The notes beneath the pieces are model-generated. The model worked only from the letters and a program-made list of their open reading frames with translations. It was not told the DNA's origin and searched no databases. DNA of 10,649 nt from JACPJP01 sp964650285. GTDB lineage: Archaea; Nanobdellota; Nanobdellia; Woesearchaeales; GW2011-AR4. Below are positions 1 to 4,672 of this stretch, piece after piece. The position numbers and the translations under genes were made by a program. The stretch lies in NCBI GenBank assembly GCA_964650285.1, contig CAZYSP010000019.1, forward strand, positions 1-10,649. Direction: 5' to 3'. The first letter of the stretch is position 1, and every line of letters begins with the position of its first letter.

Positions 1-2
1 CG

Positions 3-71
3 GCTTCTGGTTTTTTTCCTGCAAGAGCAGCATCAAAGCTAAAGCCTGTGGATGCTTTGCGTTATGAATAA
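3..71 (+). CDS. C-terminal end of an ABC transporter permease (MacB/FtsX-like), partial
   Basis: The reading frame is open from the left edge to a TAA at 69-71 and encodes 22 residues ending in PVDALRYE. An ending of the form PARxASKLxPVxALRYE is the typical last segment of MacB/LolC/FtsX-family ABC permeases, just after the final membrane helix. These proteins work with an ATPase to move or extract lipids, peptides or lipoproteins at the membrane. Everything upstream lies outside the window, so substrate, length and partner cannot be judged. A perfect inverted repeat (54-79) begins inside its last codons and runs past the stop, where it could form a 3' end hairpin. The family call rests only on the short C-terminal signature. 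It lies upstream of thiS on the same strand, but the TATA box near 201 suggests separate transcription. Confidence 0.65.
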   Translation, partial: ASGFFPARAASKLKPVDALRYE

Positions 72-79
72 CGCAAAGC
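54..79. repeat. Perfect inverted repeat over the permease stop codon
   Basis: Two 12-base arms (GCTTTGCGTTAT and ATAACGCAAAGC) are separated by GA. They would form a stem of about 11 bp with a TGAA loop in RNA. The left arm encodes the last permease residues and the right arm lies past the stop. No T-run follows, so it is not a classic intrinsic terminator. It could protect a 3' end or be a mobile-type palindrome. Confidence 0.8.
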
Positions 80-180
80 TACGAATGTCAATGAGTATGC
101 ATTACGATACGAATAAAATGGGTATCGCTAATGTCAAGGAACGAAGTGACGGACTTTGCGTTATGAATAAGATAGGTATC
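55..180 (+). repeat. Degenerate tandem repeat, three LRYE-stop-like copies
   Basis: CTTTGCGTTATGAATAA occurs exactly at 55-71 and again at 154-170. A diverged copy at 102-116 (TTACGATACGAATAA) has different codons, but in the same frame it also reads Leu-Arg-Tyr-Glu-stop. GAATAA-N4-GGTATC recurs at 111-126 and 165-180 with a 54-base offset, and AATGTCAA recurs at 84-91 and 130-137. Stop codons between copies rule out one continuous ORF. The unit is about 45-54 bases. Its origin by duplication of the permease 3' end is inferred. Confidence 0.6.
100..133. repeat. Second hairpin with one bulged base
   Basis: CATTACGATAC (100-110) pairs with GTATCG-C-TAATG (122-133), giving 11 base pairs with one bulged C (128) and an 11-base loop. 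It follows the 54-79 hairpin closely, and its left arm overlaps the second LRYE-stop-like copy. Confidence 0.7.
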
Positions 181-200
181 TCTGGTTCTTAATAAAAACG

Positions 201-210
201 TTTTTAAATT
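201..210 (+). promoter_or_regulatory. TATA box of the thiS operon
   Basis: TTTTTAAATT preceded by an A-rich stretch fits an archaeal TATA/BRE. A start about 25 bases downstream would give a short leader of roughly 12 nt holding AAAGGAG (231-237), a good Shine-Dalgarno 5 nt before the thiS ATG. Unlike most genes here, this one appears to be leadered. Confidence 0.55.
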
Positions 211-242
211 GGTTATAGTTATCTTATACTAAAGGAGCGGAA

Positions 243-440
243 ATGGAATTAATAATTAATGGAGAAAAGAGAGAATTAGAATGTAACAATATTGTAGATT
301 TATTAGACTCTTTAAAATTAAATAATGATACTGTGGCTGTGGAATTGAATAAAAACGTTGTTCATAGAGAAAAATTTGATAATACAAAATTAAAAAATAA
401 TGATATTTTGGAGATAGTTAAGGTTGTTGGTGGTGGTTAA
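243..440 (+). CDS. thiS: Sulfur carrier protein ThiS
   Basis: A 65-residue beta-grasp protein that carries sulfur as a C-terminal thiocarboxylate to thiazole synthase in thiamine biosynthesis. It begins with a MELIINGEKREL-type beta strand. The middle is typical of ThiS (DLLDSLKL, then VAVELNKNVVHREKF), and it ends in VVGGG, which supplies the required terminal Gly-Gly. The length matches the family. The start is supported by AAAGGAG 5 nt upstream. thiG begins three bases after the stop, and the GGT codons of the Gly tail (429-436) double as a GGTGG-type ribosome binding site for thiG. The enzyme that adenylates ThiS (ThiF or a MoeB-like E1) is not in the window and must be encoded elsewhere. 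Its position beside thiG separates it from MoaD-like relatives. Confidence 0.92.
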   Translation: MELIINGEKRELECNNIVDLLDSLKLNNDTVAVELNKNVVHREKFDNTKLKNNDILEIVKVVGGG

Positions 441-443
441 TAT

Positions 444-1220
444 ATGAATGATGATAAATTAAAAATTGGTAAATTTGAGTTTAATTCAAGATTATTTATA
501 GGCACTGGAAAGTATGAGAATTTTGAAATAATGAAAAAGGCTCATGAAGCTAGTGGAGCAGAAGTTGTTACTGTTGCAATAAGAAGAGTTGATTTAAGGG
601 ATAAGAGCAAAGAAAGCATGTTGAGTCATATTGATACAAACAAGATTACAATATTGCCTAATACTGCTGGATGTTTTACTGCAGAGGAAGCTATCAGGAC
701 AGCAAGGCTTGCACGCGAGGTTGGACTGCCAAACTGGATTAAGCTGGAAGTTATTGGTGATAAAAAAACACTGATGCCGGACAATGAAGAGACATTAAAG
801 ACCACAAAAGTTCTGGTTGAGGAGGGATTTACAGTTCTTGCCTATACAAATGATGATATTGTTTATGCAAAGAGGTTTGAGGAAGCTGGTGCTGGTGCTG
901 TCATGCCCCTTGGAGCTCCAATCGGTTCTGGACAAGGGATATTAAATCCAAACAATATAAAAATTATTTTGGAAAATGCCCGCGTGCCAATAATTGTAGA
1001 TGCTGGTGTTGGAACTGCTTCTGATTCAACTATTGCTATGGAACTTGGTGCAGACGGGGTTTTATTAAATACTGGAGTCGCTCTGGCCAAAGACCCAGTT
1101 AAGATGGCTAGAGCCATGAAGCTTGCTGTTGAAAGTGGAAGAGATGCTTTTCTGGCTGGAAGGATTCCTAAGAAATTATATGCTTCTGCATCCAGCCCAA
1201 CAGAAGGAGTTGTTAGATAA
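444..1220 (+). CDS. thiG: Thiazole synthase ThiG
   Basis: 258 residues, the normal ThiG length. The enzyme joins deoxyxylulose 5-phosphate, dehydroglycine and the ThiS thiocarboxylate into the thiazole phosphate of thiamine. It is a TIM-barrel protein. Visible landmarks are LFIGTGKY near residue 18, TVAIRRVD near 43, PNTAGCFTAEEA near 72, the Schiff-base lysine in WIKLEVIGD (K100), PLGAPIGSGQG and GVLLNTGVALAKDP in the phosphate-binding half, and the ASASSPTEGVV ending. It lies 3 nt after thiS and is followed without a gap by a small membrane protein. ThiG is the bacterial thiazole enzyme, while most archaea use the unrelated Thi4 type, so lateral acquisition is likely though not tested. With ThiO present and no ThiH seen here, dehydroglycine would come from glycine oxidation. 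Confidence 0.96.
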   Translation: MNDDKLKIGKFEFNSRLFIGTGKYENFEIMKKAHEASGAEVVTVAIRRVDLRDKSKESMLSHIDTNKITILPNTAGCFTAEEAIRTARLAREVGLPNWIKLEVIGDKKTLMPDNEETLKTTKVLVEEGFTVLAYTNDDIVYAKRFEEAGAGAVMPLGAPIGSGQGILNPNNIKIILENARVPIIVDAGVGTASDSTIAMELGADGVLLNTGVALAKDPVKMARAMKLAVESGRDAFLAGRIPKKLYASASSPTEGVVR

Positions 1221-1394
1221 ATGGACAAGCTTATTATTGCTGGCAGGATATTTGGAAGTTTTGGAATTGTCCTTTTTGCAAGTGCTTTAGTTGCATACAG
1301 ATTTACTGAAATAATATGGTGGTATTGGATATTAATAGGTTTTGTTTTAATTGTTGCTGGAATATACTATCAGGAAAGTTCTAAGAGAGAATAA
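1221..1394 (+). CDS. Small two-helix membrane protein, function unknown
   Basis: A 57-residue ORF whose ATG directly abuts the thiG stop (TAAATG), with GAAGGAG at 1203-1209 inside thiG as a plausible ribosome binding site. It has two hydrophobic segments: about residues 10-27 (IFGSFGIVLFASALVAYR) and 33-50 (WWYWILIGFVLIVAGIYY). These are followed by a short charged tail, QESSKRE. The pattern suggests a small hairpin-like inner membrane protein with both ends on the cytoplasmic side. No family is recognised. Its tight coupling to thiG implies co-translation, but not necessarily a role in thiamine. Codon use looks like its neighbours. Confidence 0.6.
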   Translation: MDKLIIAGRIFGSFGIVLFASALVAYRFTEIIWWYWILIGFVLIVAGIYYQESSKRE

Positions 1395-1411
1395 AATAAG
1401 GATATATAAAA

Positions 1412-1471
1412 ATGGTAAATGAATTATTGTGGATATTGCTTTTGATTTTTTTGATTGTGTTTTTATTTTGA
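1412..1471 (+). CDS. Possible 19-residue hydrophobic peptide
   Basis: ATG at 1412 follows AAGGATATATAAA (an AAGGA motif about 8 nt upstream) and encodes 19 residues, MVNELLWILLLIFLIVFLF, then TGA. It would be a single membrane span. After the TGA the same frame continues with IAYYFG before TAA at 1490-1492, which would extend the span if TGA were a sequencing error or were read through. It could equally be chance in T-rich DNA. No function is assigned. Confidence 0.25.
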   Translation: MVNELLWILLLIFLIVFLF

Positions 1472-1492
1472 ATTGCATATTATTTTGGATAA

Positions 1493-1539
1493 GTAAGTCC
1501 ATTAATAAATTTGTTGGAAAATTAAATTCCAATACTTAC
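1493..1539. other. Composite stem-loop upstream of thiE
   Basis: GTAAGT (1493-1498) pairs with ACTTAC (1534-1539). Inside this, GTTGGAA (1513-1519) pairs with TTCCAAT (1527-1533), including one G-T pair, around a 7-base AATTAAA loop. A 14-base bulge lies on the 5' side. It could be a 3' end structure for the thiS-thiG transcript or a structured leader for thiE. It does not match the TPP riboswitch consensus as I know it. Confidence 0.45.
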
Positions 1540-1545
1540 CAATAA

Positions 1546-1555
1546 TATTAAAAAT
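1546..1555 (+). promoter_or_regulatory. Possible TATA box for thiE
   Basis: TATTAAAAAT is centred 26 nt before the thiE ATG at 1577, the spacing seen at clearer leaderless promoters in this window. The surrounding DNA is so A-rich that the match is weak evidence. No Shine-Dalgarno precedes the ATG, which fits a leaderless message. Confidence 0.35.
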
Positions 1556-1576
1556 AATAAAATATTTCTTTTTAGT

Positions 1577-2206
1577 ATGGAAAATTTTGATAATAAGCTG
1601 TATGTAATAACAGAAAGTGCTATTTCTAAAGGCAGGAGTAATGAGGAAGTTGTCAGGGAAGCTATAAAAGGCGGTGCAGAGATAATACAGTTAAGGGAAA
1701 AAGAATGGGATAAAGAGCAGATTAAAGAGGAAGCAGTGAAGCTGTTAAAAATTTGTAAAGAGAATAATGTTCTTTTTATTGTGAATGATTATATTGATGT
1801 TGCTATGGAAATTGGAGCTGATGGTGTTCATTTAGGACAAAGTGATATTTCATGTATGTCCATAGAAGAAGCAAGAGAAATTTGTAAGGATAAGCTGATT
1901 ATTGGCTTGTCTACGCATAGTGTTGAGCAGGCTGTAGATGCTGACCAAGAGGATGTTGATTACATTACAATAGGGCCAATATACAAAACAAGGACAAAAG
2001 ATTTTACAGTAGGTGTTGAGATTATAAAGCCAGTATTGGATAATGTTCATAAACCAGTAATTGTAATAGGCGGAATAAATAAAAATAATATTAATGAGGT
2101 TTTAGGGCAAGGAGTTAGAAGTGTTGCAGTTATAAGTGCTGTTGTGGCTGCTGAGGATGTGAGGAAAGCTGCTTCTGAGTTGGTTGAGAAGATTAAGAAG
2201 GTTTAA
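1577..2206 (+). CDS. thiE: Thiamine-phosphate synthase ThiE
   Basis: 209 residues, normal for stand-alone ThiE. It couples hydroxymethylpyrimidine diphosphate with the thiazole phosphate to make thiamine phosphate. TIM-barrel landmarks in order: LYVITES at the N-terminus, GGAEIIQLREK near residue 32 (pyrimidine diphosphate site), FIVNDYIDVA and GADGVHLGQSD in the middle, IGLSTHS, DYITIGPIYKTRTKD with the family's T-x-TK segment, then VIVIGGINKNNINEV and VISAVVAA forming the phosphate site. It is a single-domain protein, not fused to ThiD or ThiN as in some archaea. Its stop interlocks with that of the convergent thiO in a TTAA palindrome. It sits with thiS, thiG and thiO, so this cluster brings the thiazole branch to the coupling step. 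Confidence 0.95.
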   Translation: MENFDNKLYVITESAISKGRSNEEVVREAIKGGAEIIQLREKEWDKEQIKEEAVKLLKICKENNVLFIVNDYIDVAMEIGADGVHLGQSDISCMSIEEAREICKDKLIIGLSTHSVEQAVDADQEDVDYITIGPIYKTRTKDFTVGVEIIKPVLDNVHKPVIVIGGINKNNINEVLGQGVRSVAVISAVVAAEDVRKAASELVEKIKKV

Positions 2207-3324
2207 TTTTTATTATTAAATCTATCAATGTTGAAATCTTTTATTTCCGGGAGAATATTACCATTTACAATCAGCTCTGTTATTGCTTTTGCTGTTATTG
2301 GTGCTAAAAGAATTCCATTTCTATGGTGGGCTGTTGCCAGGATTAGGTTTTCAATATTTGTTTTTCCTATGATTGGCAGTTGATCTTCTGCTAGAGGTCT
2401 GAAGCCTGACCATTTTTCTATTATTTTCAAGTCTTTTAGTTTTGGGATTATATTGAAGCAGTTTTTTAGTATGGAGTTTATGCCTTCTTCAGTATTTCTT
2501 TTTTCAAAACCAATATCTTCAACAGTTGAGCCTAAAATTATTGTATTGTCTTTTCTTGGAACTATGTAGCCACCTTTTCCAAGCACACTTGCAAAAATTA
2601 CTTTTTTTAGAATCTCTTTATTGGCTTGTAAAGAAACTATTTGGCCACGAATTGGTTTGACTTTAAAATTTGGGATTAGTTCCTGGGATATTAATGATGA
2701 CCATGATCCAGCAGCATTAACAACAATATCTGCATTTAAAGTTCCATTATTTGTTTTTACACCATTAATTTTATTATTTTTAATCAAGTAATCCTTAACT
2801 TCGCAATTTTCAATTATTTTTACATTGTTTTTTTTATTGGATATAATTAAGGCTTCCATTAACTTTCTATTATTAACCTGCCCATCATTTTTAGTATACA
2901 ATCCGGAAACTATATTTTCAGACAGTTTTGACTCAATTTTTCTTAATTCGCGGCCATTTAAGAATTCAATTTCGAAGCCATGCTTTTTCTGCCATTTGTA
3001 GTTTTGTTTAAAATGTAGCTCGTGCCCTTCATTCAATGCAGGCCTTATCATTCCGCATTTTTGTAATTCAACATTAATTCCAGAAGCATTTTCAATATCT
3101 TTGCAAAAGTCTGCATACATATCTCTGCTTTTGATGCAGAAATCCATGAATTTTTCATAAAAATCAAATTCTGATTGTGCTGCAAGCATCCCGGCTGATG
3201 CGTATGATGCCTCTTCTCCTGCTTTGCTTTTTTCTAATACTATAATATCAAAATTATTTTTTTTCAGATAGTAGGAAATGCTCAGACCTATTATTCCTGC
3301 ACCAATGATTATGGCCTTTTTCAT
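2203..3324 (-). CDS. thiO: Glycine oxidase ThiO (FAD-dependent)
   Basis: A 373-residue D-amino-acid-oxidase/GlyOX family flavoprotein. It oxidises glycine to the imine (dehydroglycine) consumed by ThiG. The N-terminal FAD-binding Rossmann motif is GAGIIG (residues 8-13) followed by the acidic end of strand two in IVLEKSKAGEEASYASAGML. GTLNADIVVNAAGSWSS is the second dinucleotide-binding element, near residue 200. KPIRGQI, GGYIVPRKDNTIILGSTVED and HHRNGILLAPITAKAITE at the C-terminus are family landmarks. The length fits. The start at 3324 is supported by a TATA box 26 nt upstream, implying a leaderless message. It is transcribed against thiE, whose stop it overlaps. Because ThiO needs O2, its presence hints at at least microaerobic use. 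ThiO rather than another FAD amine oxidase is favoured by context. Confidence 0.9.
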   Translation of the reverse strand: MKKAIIIGAGIIGLSISYYLKKNNFDIIVLEKSKAGEEASYASAGMLAAQSEFDFYEKFMDFCIKSRDMYADFCKDIENASGINVELQKCGMIRPALNEGHELHFKQNYKWQKKHGFEIEFLNGRELRKIESKLSENIVSGLYTKNDGQVNNRKLMEALIISNKKNNVKIIENCEVKDYLIKNNKINGVKTNNGTLNADIVVNAAGSWSSLISQELIPNFKVKPIRGQIVSLQANKEILKKVIFASVLGKGGYIVPRKDNTIILGSTVEDIGFEKRNTEEGINSILKNCFNIIPKLKDLKIIEKWSGFRPLAEDQLPIIGKTNIENLILATAHHRNGILLAPITAKAITELIVNGNILPEIKDFNIDRFNNKN

Positions 3325-3344
3325 AATTGAAGGTGTTATGCCAA

Positions 3345-3354
3345 TATTTTTAAA
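3345..3354 (-). promoter_or_regulatory. TATA box for thiO
   Basis: On the minus strand ATTTAAAAAT is centred about 26 nt upstream of the thiO ATG, and there is no Shine-Dalgarno. This predicts initiation at or next to the start codon. Confidence 0.55.
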
Positions 3355-3405
3355 TGTTAACCTTTCAGCAAAAGACTCTAATTTTTATATGAGATTTTAG
3401 TAAGA

Positions 3406-3415
3406 TATTTATATA
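3406..3415 (+). promoter_or_regulatory. TATA box for the lipoprotein gene
   Basis: TATTTATATA lies about 40 nt upstream of the ATG at 3451. Transcription would start near 3436, leaving a short leader that contains GGTGG (3439-3443), complementary to the CACC of a typical archaeal 16S 3' end. Confidence 0.5.
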
Positions 3416-3450
3416 TGGGAAAAAACCAATAGATATGTGGTGGTATAGAA

Positions 3451-3657
3451 ATGAAAAAATGTTTAGTGTTATTGGTGGTTTTGGCTTTAGCAGTGTTGTT
3501 GGTTTTTGGCTGCACAAAATCAAACCCCTATCCAACAGGATATGCAACTGGTCAGCAAGGCCAGCAGCAGCAACCTTATGTAGGTGGAGGCTGCGGAGTA
3601 GCTCCTGTTTCTGACCTTGGAGAGCCTTTGCAAATTGAGCCAAGCGTAGCTGCATGA
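3451..3657 (+). CDS. Small secreted lipoprotein, function unknown
   Basis: 68 residues. The N-terminus MKK, a hydrophobic core (residues 5-19) and LVFGC form a signal peptide with a lipobox, placing the lipidated cysteine at residue 21. After cleavage about 48 residues remain. They start with a small polar linker, a low-complexity Gly/Gln stretch (GQQGQQQQP), then VGGGCGVAPVSDLGEP with one more cysteine near position 48. It therefore looks like a short lipid-anchored surface peptide. GGTGG about 8 nt before the ATG supports the start. The next gene begins 4 nt after the stop, and its product carries a membrane-anchored thioredoxin-like domain, so the single Cys could be a redox or disulfide partner. 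That is inference from adjacency alone. No family is recognised. Confidence 0.75.
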   Translation: MKKCLVLLVVLALAVLLVFGCTKSNPYPTGYATGQQGQQQQPYVGGGCGVAPVSDLGEPLQIEPSVAA

Positions 3658-3661
3658 TAAA

Positions 3662-4099
3662 ATGGCTTTGAGCAAGGAAGAGGTTGGAAATATCAGGCAT
3701 GAAACTCAGAAAACAGAATCCAACATAGAAAGAAACACAATAAAAAAACCAAAAAATAAGAAAAAAATACTTCTTGTTTCTATTGTTTCAGTTGTTTTTG
3801 TTTTGATTGTGGGAGGTATTGGTTTTAGTTATATAAATTCATTAAAGCCAACTCCTTTGGATGATTTTGCACAATGCTTAACTGATAAAGGGGCTGTTAT
3901 GTATGGTGCAAGTTGGTGCAAATATACTGATGCCCAAAAAGCAATGTTTGGAAACTCTATAAGGCTTATCGATTACAGAGATTTTACTGAAAATCCAGAA
4001 GTTAAAATAACACCTACATGGTTTGTTGATAAGCAGAAATATGAAAATGTGCAGTCTTTTGATAGGTTAGCTGCTGTTACTGGGTGTGTTATTTCTTAG
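3662..4099 (+). CDS. Membrane-anchored thioredoxin-like protein with CxxT active site
   Basis: 145 residues. A charged N-terminal segment of about 35 residues, very lysine-rich at the end (KKPKNKKK), precedes one membrane helix (about 36-58). The rest should lie outside the membrane. The C-terminal domain resembles the thioredoxin-like domain found with vitamin K epoxide reductase homologues: LDDFAQCLTDKGAVMYGASWC, then KITPTWF with the cis-proline (P118) and a final VTGC. The active site reads C86-K-Y-T89, so the usual second cysteine is replaced by threonine. Two other cysteines remain (C72 and C142). This suggests a monothiol or altered disulfide chemistry, or a binding role. It is short for a thioredoxin fold and may be reduced. 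It is probably co-transcribed with the lipoprotein. The start has no clear ribosome binding site. The fold call is good; the function is uncertain. Confidence 0.75.
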   Translation: MALSKEEVGNIRHETQKTESNIERNTIKKPKNKKKILLVSIVSVVFVLIVGGIGFSYINSLKPTPLDDFAQCLTDKGAVMYGASWCKYTDAQKAMFGNSIRLIDYRDFTENPEVKITPTWFVDKQKYENVQSFDRLAAVTGCVIS

Positions 4100-4110
4100 C
4101 ATTGATAAGT

Positions 4111-4120
4111 TTTTTAAAAC
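4111..4120 (+). promoter_or_regulatory. TATA box of tRNA-Ser
   Basis: TTTTTAAAAC ends 23 nt before the first tRNA base. The same ten bases occur at almost the same distance before the tRNA-Met gene on the other strand (4728-4737). Confidence 0.65.
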
Positions 4121-4142
4121 AATAAATAATACTTATTCTTGT

Positions 4143-4226
4143 GCCACGGTCGCATAATCTGGCATTGCGAGGAGCTCGAACCTCCTTGGTCGCAAGACTG
4201 TGCAGGTTCAAATCCTGCCCGTGGCG
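4143..4226 (+). tRNA. tRNA-Ser (anticodon CGA)
   Basis: An 84-nt type II tRNA without intron. The acceptor stem GCCACGG/CCGTGGC is perfect, with discriminator G73 as usual for serine. The D-arm has a 3-bp GCA/TGC stem and the GG pair in its loop. The anticodon arm AGGAG/CTCCT encloses CTCGAAC, giving anticodon CGA (4177-4179), which reads UCG. A long variable arm is capped by a GCAA tetraloop (4192-4195). The T-arm is GCAGG-TTCAAAT-CCTGC. CCA is not encoded. A TATA box lies upstream. Confidence 0.93.
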
Positions 4227-4232
4227 TTAAGA

Positions 4233-4240
4233 TTTATAAA
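4233..4240 (+). promoter_or_regulatory. TATA box for the 99-aa membrane protein
   Basis: TTTATAAA is centred about 26 nt upstream of the ATG at 4263, predicting a leaderless transcript. It begins 7 nt after the tRNA-Ser gene and argues against a start inside the tRNA. Confidence 0.5.
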
Positions 4241-4262
4241 CAGATATTCATTATATAGCACT

Positions 4263-4562
4263 ATGGAAACCAAAATACTAAATATTTTGTTTATAGTTTT
4301 AATTATAATTATCTTTATTTTGTTGATGACTAGGATATTGATTGGTGCTTTTGAGAAAGAAGAAAGTGATGTAGGTGGATTAAAAGATATTACTGGAGCT
4401 ATGGAAAGCTTTGAAGTTTCTCATGATGAAACTGATTTCTATTATCCGACAAAGAAAAACACAGAGAGATATGATGATAGATTATTTGAATATTTAGAGC
4501 ATATACAAGAACAAAGAGATAAGACTTTTATGAAAGGCAGAGTATTTCTAAGGGAAAAATAG
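4263..4562 (+). CDS. Membrane-anchored hypothetical protein
   Basis: 99 residues from the ATG at 4263. An upstream in-frame GTG at 4200 lies within the tRNA-Ser T-arm region and is rejected as start; the TATA box at 4233-4240 fits 4263. One very hydrophobic segment (residues about 6-28, ILNILFIVLIIIIFILLMTR) is followed by an acidic, soluble domain of about 70 residues rich in Glu, Asp and Tyr (SHDETDFYYPTKK, RYDDRLFEYLEHIQEQRDK). The second half looks helical. No family is recognised. It ends one base before the 3' end of the opposite-strand tRNA-Met gene, so the two genes converge with no spacer. Confidence 0.65.
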   Translation: METKILNILFIVLIIIIFILLMTRILIGAFEKEESDVGGLKDITGAMESFEVSHDETDFYYPTKKNTERYDDRLFEYLEHIQEQRDKTFMKGRVFLREK

Positions 4563-4598
4563 TGCCGCTGACGAGATTTGAACTCGAGACCTCTAGAT

Positions 4599-4647
4599 AA
4601 CCCGGTTTGAGGTATATCATCAGCTAAAAAGCTTCATAACTCAAATA
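4599..4647 (-). other. tRNA-Met intron 2 (49 nt, canonical position 37/38)
   Basis: After intron 1 is removed, the anticodon stem is the outer helix. CTCA (32-35) faces CGGG with three pairs (C-G, T-G, C-G) and an A-C mismatch. The bulges are T36-A37-T and T-T-A38. Within the intron TTTGAG pairs with CTCAAA, one A-C mismatch away. This is a relaxed bulge-helix-bulge at the usual archaeal site. Confidence 0.72.
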
Positions 4648-4654
4648 TATGAGT

Positions 4655-4672
4655 GTCGCTAAAAATCTAATT
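4655..4672 (-). other. tRNA-Met intron 1 (18 nt, noncanonical position 30/31)
   Basis: Intron AATTAGATTTTTAGCGAC. The flanks form a bulge-helix-bulge: outer helix GAG (22-24) with CTC (32-34), 5' bulge A29-G30-A, perfect central helix CGCT (25-28) with AGCG of the intron, and 3' bulge A-C-A31. Cutting between the second and third bulge base on both sides gives the splice. The inner helix is weak, as expected for so short an intron. It must be removed for the anticodon stem to form. Confidence 0.8.

Noticed and set aside
55..180. CRISPR array
   Set aside because: There are only three diverged copies, with unequal spacing and no uniform spacers.
72..242. TPP riboswitch before thiS
   Set aside because: The conserved CTGAGA and ACC-GAT core elements are not found, and the promoter at 201-210 leaves a leader of only about 12 nt.
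863..1228. Minus-strand ORF opposite thiG
   Set aside because: It is a shadow of a well-supported gene, without family motifs or its own signals.
3365..3700. Minus-strand ORF opposite the lipoprotein
   Set aside because: The plus strand shows a signal peptide and lipobox with a ribosome binding site; the minus product has no recognisable features.
4200..4262. Upstream GTG start for the 99-aa membrane protein, adding 21 residues
   Set aside because: It would start inside the tRNA-Ser gene, and the promoter at 4233-4240 fits the ATG at 4263.
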